NCBI GenBank assembly: GCA_964019055.1
Contig: OZ025208.1
Span: forward strand, 2,544,001-2,608,000
From: Anthopleura xanthogrammica
Taxonomy: Eukaryota > Cnidaria > Anthozoa > Actiniaria > Actiniidae
DNA length: 64,000 nt
Direction: 5' to 3'
Shown: positions 46,514-58,070 of the stretch, piece by piece
Layout of the letters: the number at the start of each line of letters is the position of its first letter
Numbering within the stretch: position 1 is the stretch's first letter
Made by a program: the position numbers and the translations under genes
Notes under the pieces: generated by a model
Told to the model about the DNA's origin: nothing
The model's database searches: none
What the model saw: only the letters and a program-made list of their open reading frames with translations

Positions 46514-46605
46514 TATGATATTTTTCTCCTAATTCTTTAACTTAGTTTCTATTGCTTAAATAGTGCTAAAAACGTGACAATTGTGTGACGTGGCATAACG
46601 CCGGT

Positions 46606-47062
46606 TGTCACGGTATTGTAATCATAATATCAGTCTTTATTTTTCGGTTTCGTGTTCGTTGTTCTACATATCAATCATCACTAACTGATAAGGTAGGATA
46701 AAGGAGTATAAGCTAAGATAGTTTAAAATTCAAATCAAAAATCACGAACAGTTAGCCTTTAGAAGTCACAGAGTCAACAACGTATTACATTTTGGAGCAC
46801 TTATCCTGAAGTTTTTGTAGCTTGGAGTCAGGACCGAACGTAGGTTACCATTTCTCTATATTTCATTATTTGATCATTTCGTTACTTATTTCATAATATT
46901 CCTCGCCCTGACATAAGTCTATATGTAATCATTTCTAGTTTTCACCGCTTCGTTTCGCACCAAATACAATAAAGTCCTTATTCATCGCGTGAGCTGCGAA
47001 GTGGTTTAACTTCTCGATCTCCGTTCCCCTAGAACCCGGGTCAGTGGGTCGGGTACGCGACA
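46606..47062. mobile_element. Solo LTR, 457 bp
   Basis: Starts TGTCACGG, ends GCGACA and is flanked by the 5-bp duplication CCGGT (46601-46605, 47063-47067). The uninterrupted site, with one CCGGT, is in R copy B at about 4050. Contains aataaagtcc near 46967 as a possible polyadenylation signal. No internal retrotransposon sequence. Confidence 0.85.
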
Positions 47063-47330
47063 CCGGTTACAGTGTGACCGCTTCTTTACCAGAAACCAGA
47101 AGGAAAAACTGAAAGAAAAAAACATTATTCTAAGCCTTCAAAAGCATTAGAAAACTTTTCAATTCGAAGAAAACAAAAATATAGGATATAGAATACATGA
47201 GCACATGTATGTATAGAACAAAGGATTTTATTCAGCAAATGTAACGTTATAGGATTTTTTTGGGTGGAAAGTGAACTCACTGAAATTTGTCGAAAAATAT
47301 TACTGATAAGCTTAAAGTGCTTATAAGCCC

Positions 47331-49180
47331 TACAGGATAATAAAGTTTAATAAAGTTTATTTATATAGCGCTCATCTCCAAAAACATGTCCAAGGCGCTT
47401 TACAAAAAAATACATAAGATATTTAAAATATTTACAAAACTTGAAATTTACAAAAAATGGTCTATTTATAAATAAAAATGTAATATTAAATGTAGTATTA
47501 GTCTATAGTGAAATATAAAAAGGAATATAAATGTATTTCTTATTGTTAAGGTAAAAAATAAATAAATATGTTTAAGCTTATTTTTAAACCTAACGACAGT
47601 AGTAGAGGAGCGTAAGTCTAAAGGAAGCCTATTCCACAATCTTGGAGCAGCAAAGGAAAAGGATCTGAAACCATAAGTAGTAAGCCTAGCTTTAGGCTCA
47701 ACAAGGAGTTTGTTAAAAATAGAGCGTAGGGAATAGCAAGGGGAGCGAAAGGTCAGGAGATCAGACAGATATGTAGGAGCAAGGTCATTTAAGGCCTTGT
47801 AGGTTAGCAAAAGCATCTTGAAAATAACTCTGTAGTAAACTGGTAGCCAATGAAGGTCAATCAACACAGGAGTGATGTGGTCAAATTTCCTGGTGAAAGT
47901 GACAACACGAGCAGCACAATTCTGTATGCGTTGCAACCTCTCAACAAGGTATTTAGGTAGTCCATACAAGAGAGAATTGCAGAAGTCAAGTTTTGAAGAA
48001 ATGAAAGCATGAATGACAGCCTGAGCAGCATCAGTGGTTAAGTATTTACGAATAGCAGACATATTCCTTAGGTGAAAGTAAGATGACTTACAGATATTAC
48101 TGACTTGGAGCTCCCAAGTCATACGGTCATCAAAAAACACTCCGAGATTGACAGCTGACAGACAAGGGACAATAATGTCCCCACAAACTTGGATCTCACT
48201 CATTGGAGGAAAATATTGGAATCTAGAGTGGATACACATGAGCTCTGTTTTATCATGGTTTAACTTCAAACCATTGACAAGCAACGTTTTGTTTCTGACA
48301 GATCTTGAGTTAAGCAAACAAAGTTCAAAAGACTTACGCTTGAATTCCAGAGCAGAAGTGGAACGGGCAGGCTTAGAGAAGTTATTTGCATTAACAACAG
48401 GTGTAGTCTCCCGAGAGTTCTGGTAGTAAATATTAACCCTCACTGGAATCTCATGTTTATCATCATGACAAGACACACAAATCAAGTTGTTTAAATTAGC
48501 AAAACCAAAGTTCGAGTCTGTCCTTGAATAATAATTAGATTTATCGTTGAAAATACGTGTAGGAATCTTTGAAGAAATCAGCTTTTTTCTTGAACCACGT
48601 CGAATTTGTTGAATACTGAGGTTCTTTATAGATGTGTAGACCTGAGATGAAAGTCTTGGGAGCAGCTTGTGCTGGCAAATAAACTGATTGATTGCTTTCA
48701 TGTACGAAGAAGAATAACAATAGGATGGCCAGTGTTCTAGTACTGATGTAGGTTTCAGATCGGAAGTAGTGGTAAAACGCGCACAGTGACTCCAAGAATC
48801 CATAAGCCCAGTGAAGAACATAATAAATTTTCAATTTCAAAGTAAAAAACAAGTAAAACGATAAAAAATTCTAAGAAATAAACGAGATAAACTTGAGCGA
48901 TTCAAAAGACGTGCAAACCACTCGGGTGCATCACATCATATGGCTTCATGATTTGAAAACCCCTAGAAAATAGATAAGAATGACGTTTACTATTCTTTGA
49001 TATCTCTTTTCGTTGCCGATCAATATTGAAATTACGAAGTGATGACGTCATTTAAAGACATGGTGGAAATGAGTCAAATCATCACATAGAGAATATATCT
49101 GCAAGAATTAGCCCAAAGTAGCTGAAACTTATGTTGGTTACAGATCAGGGTAAGACAGTGAGTTTGGTATGTTTGGTAGT
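47331..49180 (-). mobile_element. Internally deleted CR1/L2-like LINE
   Basis: Minus strand: 5' UTR (about 48822-49180), one ORF (47466-48821), and a 3' UTR ending ttgtaaagcgccttggac and gcgctatataaataaact, the same tail as the LINE at 24690-24740. R sequence resumes on both sides. Confidence 0.8.
47466..48821 (-). CDS. LINE deletion-derivative ORF: endonuclease start fused to RT C-terminus
   Basis: An uninterrupted 451-codon frame from ATG 48821. The N-terminal 180 residues are ORF2-leader-like, ending with ELCLLNSRSVRNKT, the first strand of the LINE AP-endonuclease. It then passes directly to LLVNGLKLNHDKTELM, which lies just after the RT palm, and continues through VNLGVFFDDRMTWELQ, KLDFCNSLLYGLPKYL, LQRIQNCAARVV, HITPVLIDLHWLPVYYR and RLWNRLPLDLR. 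The endonuclease body and the whole RT catalytic core are deleted in frame. It is expected to have neither activity. Confidence 0.8.
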   Translation of the reverse strand: MFFTGLMDSWSHCARFTTTSDLKPTSVLEHWPSYCYSSSYMKAINQFICQHKLLPRLSSQVYTSIKNLSIQQIRRGSRKKLISSKIPTRIFNDKSNYYSRTDSNFGFANLNNLICVSCHDDKHEIPVRVNIYYQNSRETTPVVNANNFSKPARSTSALEFKRKSFELCLLNSRSVRNKTLLVNGLKLNHDKTELMCIHSRFQYFPPMSEIQVCGDIIVPCLSAVNLGVFFDDRMTWELQVSNICKSSYFHLRNMSAIRKYLTTDAAQAVIHAFISSKLDFCNSLLYGLPKYLVERLQRIQNCAARVVTFTRKFDHITPVLIDLHWLPVYYRVIFKMLLLTYKALNDLAPTYLSDLLTFRSPCYSLRSIFNKLLVEPKARLTTYGFRSFSFAAPRLWNRLPLDLRSSTTVVRFKNKLKHIYLFFTLTIRNTFIFLFIFHYRLILHLILHFYL

Positions 49181-50174
49181 GTTGCCATACATTTTCTTGA
49201 ACTTTTCATGCAACAAGAGACATATTCATTAATGCAAGATAATAATTTTATTGGTTAGTAATTGGTCTTTGAAACGTTTTTTTTTTTCCCAGATTTATTC
49301 TCAAATTTATTATCGAGCGAAATATCTTATCCGTAAAAAAGCAAACAAGCTCATCATTTTTGCGATTGTGTAATAATAATAGCTGGAAAAGCCCGATAAA
49401 TAGTGAATATTTGGTGTAATATGCAATCCTTTTTCATATTTCATTCAACATTAAAATAAATTATCTCTAAAAATGTCAAAATATCTATATGATCATGAAA
49501 TATGAAATCTTGTTTTGACATCAGAATTCCTCGCGTGAGGCTCGCTGGCCGTCAAATATATTTTATCAAAGAACTAAGTCTTTTTACTTAAGTCTTAGCC
49601 TATTTTCTTGAAATGGAATCAAAAACAAAAATTCAAAGCTTCAAATATCTCTTTTTTAGTTCACAAGTATTGAAGAAAAAGATGATAAAAATCTAAAATG
49701 CAGTAAAAACGACAAACTATTCAAGTTTTTCTGACAATTTTGCCGAACCAACGTCCTTGGCTTGTTTGAGAGTTTCTTCAGCTAGTTTACACATTTTTGT
49801 CGATTTTTTACGAAATATTAGTTAACATTAATGAATTTACCTCCTATGAAGTGTTTTCTACGGAACTGAAATATTATTCTTGCAGTATAATCAGCTTTTT
49901 CTGGTCTACAGGCCACTTCTTTCACTGAAGTTTCAGTCACGATACTTCATCGTAAAATTAAGAATTTTCCCTCTCTTAATCTTCTTTAGCAAGTCGCTAA
50001 AGTCAAAAAATTGTTTTTGTTCACTTTAAGACAGACATGACTTCGATTAACTTATTTTCGCATTGCAAAAATACTTCTTGATCCATCTTTGACTACATTA
50101 TTGCGATTTTTTCCGTGCATTTGTGAGTAAGCTAAGCGCGCGGGAACCCTGTGCAAAGTGGTACACGGACGGAC

Positions 50175-50371
50175 GTATGTATGTACGTATGTATGTATGT
50201 ATGTATGTATGTATGTATGTATGTATGTATGTATGTATGTATGTATGTATGTATGTATGTATGTACGTACGTATGTATGTATGTATGTATGTATGTATGT
50301 ATGTATGTATGTATGTATGTATGTATGTATGTATGTATGTATGTATGTATGTATGTATGTATGTATGTATG
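50175..50371. repeat. (GTAT)n microsatellite in R copy D
   Basis: About 49 units, same internal position as in copy A. Copy B has a short degenerate array (11166-11213) and copy E essentially none (near 50945). Confidence 0.97.
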
Positions 50372-51127
50372 GACAAGGTGATGACGTAATCAAGCCATGA
50401 AAAATCAACTCGATGGATTACCATTTTTCTCAAGTATGGTGCTCCGCATGTAAAATGCAGTAAAAGCAATAAACAACTAACAAAGATTTTCTGACAATGT
50501 TTGCAGAAGCAACGTCTTTGGCTTGTCGAGAGTTTCTGCAGCTAGTGTACACATTTTTGACGATTTTTTTTACGAAAAATTAGTTAACATTAATGAATTT
50601 ACCTTCTATGAAGTGTTTTCTACGGAACTGAAATATTATTGCAGTGTAATCAGGTTTTTCTGGTCTACATACCACTTTTTCTCTCACTGAGGTTTTAGTC
50701 ACGCAACCTCATCATAAGATTAAGAATCTTTTCTCACTAAATCTGATTTAGCAATTCGTTAAAGTCGATCGAAATATTGTTTTCGTTCACTTTAAGACAG
50801 ACATGGCTTCGATTAAACGTATTTTTCGCTCTGCAAAAAAATAAGAAAAAAATACTTTTTGATCCATCTTTGAAAACATTATTGCGGATTTTTCTGTGCA
50901 TTTGCGAGTAAGCAAAGTGCGCGGGAACCCTGTGGTGGTACACGCCCATACGGACAATAGGATGACGCCATGACAAATTAACTCGATGGGTTACCATTTT
51001 TTCTAAAGTATGGTGCTCCGCTCGCGCGGGCCTTCTCCTTCGCGGGAGAATAATTATTTTCACCTAATTCACTTTACCAAAACCCTGAACAATTTTTCAT
51101 ACATACTTGTGTCTCTTTTATATGTAG

Positions 51128-51223
51128 GTCAAAAATGTCCAAAGCACCAGTGTCTGGATGGGACTTGCAGCTCTTGTGGCCAGCAGATGTCCTGTGAAGA
51201 TAAACTACATCAGGAATCCTGCG
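51128..51223 (+). CDS. Host gene exon: short Cys-rich module
   Basis: Acceptor tatgtag, donor gtatac; phase 1 in and out. Encodes 33 residues with eight Cys, including KCPKHQCLDGTCSSCG and SCEDKLHQESCG. It may be an EGF-like or incomplete LDLa-like unit; not assigned. Confidence 0.65.
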
Positions 51224-52590
51224 GTATACACTGCCTTTTTGAGGAACGGTCATTGTTACAGGTGGCGGGGAGGGGTACAAATAAAGGGTGATTTTTATGC
51301 AGGGAGAAAGCTGACTTACCTCAGCTCGTTTACCGCTCTCAAATTTCTGGCGAACACATGATTGCCAGAAATATGGGACATGAGCCTGCTCATCCATGCG
51401 CAATGATGCGTTTCAGCTTACAAAATAGCCGCCGAGTCTTATAGGAAATGTATGGGGAATATAGAGCTTCCTCTATTTACGGCGAATAGGGTTTTATTTA
51501 CCCTGAGCTCCACATCGCGACAAACAACCCACCCTACAAGCTACTAAATAAGCGTAAAATGATCATTGAATCATGCGACATATTGGTTCCCGGACTACTT
51601 GCCTTCGAAAGGCTTCGAAAGCTCTAGATTCCATACATCGTCTATAAATCTGGCCACACTTGACCCCAAAATCGTCTTATTTGAGCTCGAAAAAATTTAA
51701 AAGTAAAAGAGCTCCACCTCGATATCACCAAACGAGCGTTTAATAAATCCAAAACCGCTCAAAATAGACAGCATGCTTTCAGCATGTAGGTTCCCAAGAA
51801 GCTTGAAGTTAGGTTAAATTTTAAGCGATTCGACGCGTTGCTAGCTCGTAGTTTTCAGTTAAAAATGACAAGAAACCACAGAGAACTGCTCCAAACAGCT
51901 TCAAAACCGCCTAAATATCGCCATTTTGTTTTTACAAGCTCCTATTGACTGCTGAGATACAATAAGGAAGCTTAAAGTAACGATTTACGTTTGAAGCTTG
52001 TTTCTTGTCCTTCATGGGCTTCCTGTGGTGAGGCTTATCAACAGAAAAATAATAGTTGTTCTTTTGATTGTCAAGTAACTATTTTTTGGCAAGAATTGTT
52101 TTACTAACATCATAGTTGAATATAAATATGTGCTTGGAAACCATGTAGTTATATTTTTCCTCTAGAAAACCACTTCATTTTCATTCATGCGTAACACCGC
52201 TGACAATGTCCAATATTTCTGGCAATGCTAACGTCAAATCCGCATGAAAACAATAGATTTTAGTTGCGATGCAATGTGCTGCAATGAATTGCCCCTGAAG
52301 CGCCGCAGCAATAAGAAAGCAATAAATATCAGCTATGTTGATAACAGTGCTTTTGGGAGCAATAGTTACATTTTTCTCTCTTTCTTTCTTTCTTTTTGAA
52401 AAATATAAACTGCATGCGCATAAAGTCTCAAAGCGCAAATGTAGGCAGGAATCAGATTTCGCATAAACTGAAATATTTTGGAGCGAACTCTACATGGGGC
52501 TTTTGCTTTTCCCTTGGTAATGATGAGTATTATAGCTAATATCCGAATTCAATATAATTAAGTTTTAATGTAATTTTTCTTGCAAATAGA
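51224..52590. other. Intron sequence, nothing recognised
   Basis: Several short overlapping frames without motif. No TIR pair found. Confidence 0.4.
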
Positions 52591-52643
52591 TTTCCTCGTA
52601 GAAATGCCCAAGGTCAAATTGTGTCGAATGCAAGTACAAAGAG
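52591..52643 (+). CDS. Possible small host gene exon
   Basis: Acceptor ttcttgcaaatag and donor gtaacc bound 53 bases that keep phase 1 in and out: DFLVEMPKVKLCRMQVQRG. Since the flanking exons are also phase 1-1, it can be included or skipped. Weak support. Confidence 0.3.
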
Positions 52644-52968
52644 GTAACCAGAAAATTATATCCCCACCATTATGATGAATGCAATCATCATCATCACCAC
52701 AAAGAACACCATGATCATCAGAACCATCTACCGCCACCATCAACATGACTATTCTCGTCAGAATCACTATCTTCTTCATCGGTATTATTTTAATACGACC
52801 GTTGTCATGACCATCATCTTCATCGTCATCATCCCATTAACATGACTACTATCTTTAAACAATAAACGTTTACTATTCAGCGTTTTAATGCACAACATGA
52901 TTTTTTATCCTTGTATTCTTGAAATATCTCCCTTTTTGAGTTTAATAGTTTTTCCTTTTATTATTAAG
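52644..52968. other. Intron with ATC-rich degenerate triplet tract
   Basis: Imperfect atc/acc/atg triplets at about 52675-52840; otherwise nothing. Confidence 0.5.
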
Positions 52969-53112
52969 GAGTTTGTATTTTTGATAATGAACTTTGTGGC
53001 TTCGAAAACAATACCAACGGCACTCTTGTATGGGATTTCTTTACACCAGCGGATTATCAGACCAAGAAACACAACTTTCCTAATCACGACCACTCGTCAA
53101 TGACCGATAAAG
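52969..53112 (+). CDS. Host gene exon: MAM domain 2, N-terminal part
   Basis: Acceptor ttattaag, donor gtacca; phase 1 in and out. Encodes GVCIFDNELCGFENNTNGT, then WDFFTPADYQ, the MAM opening C.FE...CGF.n....W. Confidence 0.85.
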
Positions 53113-53376
53113 GTACCAACTGTTTTTTGTTTTTTTTTTGCGAAATTTATCTGTAAATTAACCATTGAAAAGGACAATAAATATTTTTTTTTAACATTGA
53201 TTTCATAAGTTAAAATATAATGCTGATATTTGGAGAAAAGCTGAAAATAATTCTTGTCCAGAACTAGTTTGAATGTACGTATACCTTTTTTTTCTACGAG
53301 TAAATCGTTTCTCGAAGTCGTCAAAAGTGTTTTATGAGTTATGTCTGTTTTAAAGAAGATTATAGGCGCCTATTTG

Positions 53377-54779
53377 TATAGGAAATCGCACGACCTCAAG
53401 TACAATTTGGAATTTTATAGTACACTCGACAAAATTACTCGATTCTGATTGGTCTAGAGGAGTACAACTAGAGCGTTAATAGGAGTACCAATTAAGTCGC
53501 TATGGAAACACGGCCAAAAGCGGCAAATTTCCCCAGTGAAATTCCCAAAAAATCAGCGTTTTATAGATTAAGATGGAAAAAATTCAGAAAACTGTTCAAT
53601 ACACACATATGAAGGCCTCAAATCATGATAACTAGACAAATTCAAGACGTAATAAATCATGTTTTATAGTAGAAAGTCGTTTTTTCTTTCTAGTTTTGGC
53701 CAAACAATTTGAGTTGGAGCTTTGAATGTTCTCGTTTTATTACCTATTGTCTTCTGTGGTTTTCTCGAAAAATAAATTCAACACCACATCTACAATTGTA
53801 CAATATATAGAAAACAGATAACAATAGTTTTAAAGCAAATTTCTTTCCGTTTAGCGAAAAAAACACAGCGAGTAGAGGCTCGTTTTTTGTTTTAAAATAG
53901 TTAAGATCAAATCTTACCGGCAAACTGTCGAGTAGTTGTAGAGAGACGATTTCAGCTATTTATCACGAGTTAATTGATCCTGAGTTGTTAATCCAGTCTT
54001 GAAATAATAAAATCTTCAGATTTTTCACCATTCAAAGAAAATAGCAGCGAAATTCTTCAAGCTACAGGAGGGAATAATATCCAAAGCACATGGTCTGATC
54101 ACTGGCGACTCGTTCAAGGCAAGCTGTACTTCAAAACTTTTAACTTGAATTGAACGACATATTTGTCGATTTTATCCCTTTTGATGTTGTCCAGCTAACT
54201 TGTTTTAAAAGAAAGTATTTTTGAAATTGTGTTTTTGCAGTTATTAGCAAATGCTAAGAGGAAAAAAAACTTATTTTAGCGAACTGTAAACTCTCAACTT
54301 TCGCTTAGTTTTCACACAGTACGTTTTCAAAGAAAAGTCGCTTCTTGATTCGCTGTTTAGCTGTCAGTACTGTCATTCAATAGTTGTAAACATGTATTAA
54401 AATGGCTTTTTACTTGAGATATAAAATTATTTTCTAGTATTTTGTAGTTCAAATCATATATAAAATACTAATTTAAAAAGGTTTTACAGCAAGGTTAACA
54501 CTTTCTATACTGTTCTTGACTTAGCTTTATTGGAGAAGGGTCGGTTATAGAAAGGCAATGAAGATGGATGAATGCCCTCGCTTGGCATTTTTTATAAAAT
54601 TTTGTTGAGTGAACTATAAATAAAAAATCACACGACCTTCTGGTACAATTTGGAATTAATAGGCACTTGTAATGTTTTGAAAGTTCTTTAATTGCACTCG
54701 CCTAAAGGCAAGAACTTTCAAAATATTACTTGTACCTATTAATTTCCAAATTGTACTCGAGGTCGTGCGATTTCCTATA
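53377..54779. mobile_element. TIR element with a terminal hairpin, about 1.4 kb
   Basis: tataggaaatcgcacgacct at the left and its inverse at the right; the matching extends into caagtacaatttgga. A gattctgattggtct motif lies 70 bp in. The right end folds as a hairpin (about 54630-54775) with arms caatttggaattaatagg... and cctattaatttccaaattg. No transposase. Confidence 0.75.
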
Positions 54780-54958
54780 CTTATCTTGTATAAAGTTGCT
54801 TGATAAAATTTCGAAGTTTGAAGTTTTGAAGTTGATTTTTTTAAGCTCTCTTTTGCTTATGGTCTCAAAAGAGATGTCCAATGCCGAGCATAATTCATCT
54901 TTAATTAGTTAACATAACCTATACACTTTTAAAATGTTTTTTCTTATTTTTGATGAAG

Positions 54959-55206
54959 AAAGTTACATTCTTTTGAAGTCAAACAAAAGCATTACAAATG
55001 GTTATGGAAGACTCGTTAAGCATTGGAACACAACCGTCACTGCCTGCATGCAGTTCTGGTATTTTATTCCTGATATATCTAACTCAGAACTTGAGATTGT
55101 TCTCCACACTGCTACCAGAACCAATCTTCTCTGGAACACTTCAAATCCTACTGCTGGGGACTGGGCATTTGGACAAGTTGAAATACAAGGAAACTTATCA
55201 GGAGAG
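54959..55206 (+). CDS. Host gene exon: MAM domain 2, middle part
   Basis: Acceptor tgatgaag, donor gtctgt (weak); phase 1 in, phase 0 out. Encodes ESYILLKSNKS, then YGRLVKHWNTTVTACMQFWY, LEIVLHTATRTNLLW and GDWAFGQVEI: the MAM strands L.Sp.....C..FwY and W..a.v. Confidence 0.9.
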
Positions 55207-55280
55207 GTCTGTAGAGAATTAAGCAATAGGAAAAATATATAAATATAAATTAATTAACGGTAAATTGATTAAATAATTTT

Positions 55281-55627
<347 letters not shown>

Positions 55628-55718
55628 AAAAATAAATCAAGTAAAGAAAAAAGTAAGATAAGGTCGGAAAAATATACCGTAAAGCTTATTTAAGACTTTT
55701 ATTTTTTCTTTACCATAG

Positions 55719-55809
55719 ATTATTCTCACTGGATATGTGAGCAGACACTTCGTTGCTCTTGACGATTTGGGATTTGTTAAAGGTGGATGTGCTTCAGTAT
55801 ATTCTCAAC
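55719..55809 (+). CDS. Host gene exon: MAM domain 2, C-terminal part
   Basis: Acceptor tttaccatag, donor gtaagt; phase 0 in, phase 1 out. Encodes ILTGYVSRHFVALDDLGFVK, then GGCASVYSQ, the classic MAM end (..a.DDi.f..G.C). Confidence 0.9.
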
Positions 55810-57112
55810 GTAAGTCATTTGACATTTTAGTATTCTTTTTATTAATTAATCGATCATCATTAAACGGGAAAGGTTGGATAATATAAAATTTCTAGCGTGA
55901 TTCAGCCTTTAAGGAAGAAGAAAACTAACCAGAAAAACCTTTCCAAATCTACTGGGAATAGGCATATTAGATTTATGATGCAGGAAATTACCAACTTAGA
56001 TGGTCAAGTTCGAAGTGGAAAGCATTTTATTCATAGGTAATAGCAGGATATTTCGGGTGATTAGGGATAAAATGTCCCCGAAAGCCAATTAAGGGAGGTC
56101 CTGTTGAAGTCCCGACGCCTTAGGCAGAGGGACTTTAACTAAACCTCCCGAAGCTTGAGGGGACATTTAATTCCTAATCACCCGAAATGTCATGCTATTA
56201 GTTTGTATTATTATAAATTTGCTCTTAAGAAATATGTTAGCTTTCGTACGATACATAAATTACAAAGTTTTACAAAGCTGTTGATTTGCGGCTTTATCCT
56301 AATTCACTTTGGTTGGCCTAGACATTTCCACATTCCTCTGCTCGGCCGCTGCACTCTCACGCTAAGGGACTGTAACGGCAGAATGGTAGCGTTTCACTGA
56401 TTAGCTGATATATCTACTGTTCTATGCTCCTCTCTTATTGGTTGACCTGTGAGTCATTCTTATTTTGAAAGATACCATTTATTGTTTACTAACAGTACTA
56501 GTATTTTTACGGAAAGTAAGATGGATTGTGGTCGAAAGAAAGCTTTTGTTGAAGCTAGCACGTCTACCTTGGTAAATCTAAGCACATACAATGGCTTAGA
56601 ACAAACAAAGCGATCTAATAGAGCTGTATTAGAGGGATATCCTAGGTCATTTCAAATAGAATGATTACGAGTTTGACGTTGAATGTTTGCCACCTAAAAT
56701 CACATCAAGCAAGTTCTGGACACACAAGGTACCAAAAGGTATAGAAAATAAATACACCACTTTCAAAACTATATGCTTACAGTGCTTTTTATGACCCTTT
56801 TATACTAAACCGATAAGAAATATAAAATGAAATCAGTGAGGGCGGTTAATTCTAAAATCCCGAGATTTAACAAAAAAATCGTCCGAAAAGCTGAAAAGAA
56901 TATAAATAAAAACAATTTCAAAGTATTAAAAAAAAAATCAAAAGAAAAAAAACCTAATAATCGTTGAAAATAAAGGTAGCCACCTGTTCTCAAGGCATGA
57001 GGGGTCCAAGATTGCTGGACCCAGAAGCCCTTTCGGTATTGTACCGTTACAGTCCCATAGCGTGGAGAGTGCAGCGGCTGAGCGGGGACTGTGGAAGAGT
57101 CTACGGTTGGCC
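55810..57112. mobile_element. Intron with a hairpin-ended element of unclear extent
   Basis: Hairpin 56038-56200: arms taatagcaggatatttcggg with tgattagggata, and the complement. ctcctctcttattggttgac at about 56430 resembles the left-end motif of the other hairpin elements, in the orientation expected for a minus-strand copy. The rest shows nothing. Confidence 0.5.
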
Positions 57113-58070
57113 TAGCGCGAAGTCTCTCCCGCAGCCGTTTTTAGGGTCGTCACGCAACTCTCTCTCTCTCCACTAATGGCTGCTCTCATTCGAACTACAT
57201 TCCTTTCTCCCGGTTTAGCCAATCACAAATCGGGTTATATATTAGGAAAAGTGTTCGCGGTTTTTTTGACCTGACCAATCTTATCTCTTATTTCAGAGAA
57301 ATATTCAAAACGGCAACAGACGAACTATAAAGTGGTTCTACAATTTTTATAATTGCCGTTCTGTGTGAGCATTCAAGCTTCTTGTTAGCTAATGAAAGTG
57401 GCTTGTCCATATAAGTTTTGAATTTTGGAAGAAGTGCCAGTAATAAGTGGTAGTATCGGCTCAATGTTTTTGATTGGAAAGCAGACGAGATCAGTTCCTT
57501 CAAGCCGGCAGTATTTAGCAAACGTTTTATTCTTACATTATTTCAGAGCTTCTTTAATTTGTTCTTATATGTCCCTTGTAATTCCATTTACAGCTCTGTC
57601 AAATGACAAGGCGCGTTTCAACCTAGTTTAGTGCTTCATTATCATCAAACTACATCGCAAATAAACAACTCGCGTGGTCACTGTCAGAATAACAACTCAG
57701 TCACATTTACATCCAAACAGGATCTGATTTTAGTTATGGGGAAAATCAAAAGAACTTTTCCTCTAAAAAAATATATTAGTGTTTATTCCCTTCTTCCGAA
57801 CTTAAGTCCAACAAATAAAGCAGCGATCGCTTTTGAGGTATTACGGCGTTTAAACTCAGATCAGACTTGACACTGACTTCTGTACGCGCGAAATCACAAT
57901 GTTTACATTTTTTGGAAGCTCTAACTGGCGTAATAGGATACCATAAGTTTGATCTGATTTGCGCAATCAATACAATGAGAAAGGAATGTAGTTCGAATGA
58001 GAGCAGCCGTTAGTGGGGAGAGAGAGTGTTGCGTGACGACCCTAAAAAACGGCTGCGGGGAGACTACCTA
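57113..58070. mobile_element. TIR element, about 0.96 kb
   Basis: Inverted ends of about 90 bp: gcagccgtttttagggtcgt continuing to cacgcaac, a CT tract and ctctcattcgaactacattc at the left, with the inverse at the right (57975-58065). No coding content recognised. Confidence 0.75.

Larger units (their letters stand above)
46188..46528. repeat. Inverted repeat with 142-bp arms, each carrying a tRNA-like sequence
   Basis: Arms 46188-46329 and 46387-46528, starting gagaaaaatatcatatgccc, nearly identical (two differences seen), around a 57-bp spacer. Confidence 0.95.
45744..46556 (+). mobile_element. Family Z element, copy 2, with a tRNA-bearing palindrome inside
   Basis: The left 230 bp match 1465-1700 (gcgcgctcccattagctaat, ctatttcaccggtaaagaca), and the right end matches 2280-2304. 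R copy B has no Z at this point. Confidence 0.6.
45690..51050 (+). mobile_element. Family R repeat, copies D and E, with three insertions
   Basis: R segments: about 45690-45743, 46557-46605, 47063-47330, 49180-50445 (copy D), then a partial tandem copy E at 50446-51050. Inserted are a Z element (45744-46556), a solo LTR (46606-47062) and a LINE derivative (about 47331-49180). The order of R landmarks is the same as in copy B. Confidence 0.7.

Noticed and set aside
52181..52779. Minus-strand ORFs in the intron
   Set aside because: No motif; the second is a translation of ATC-rich triplets.
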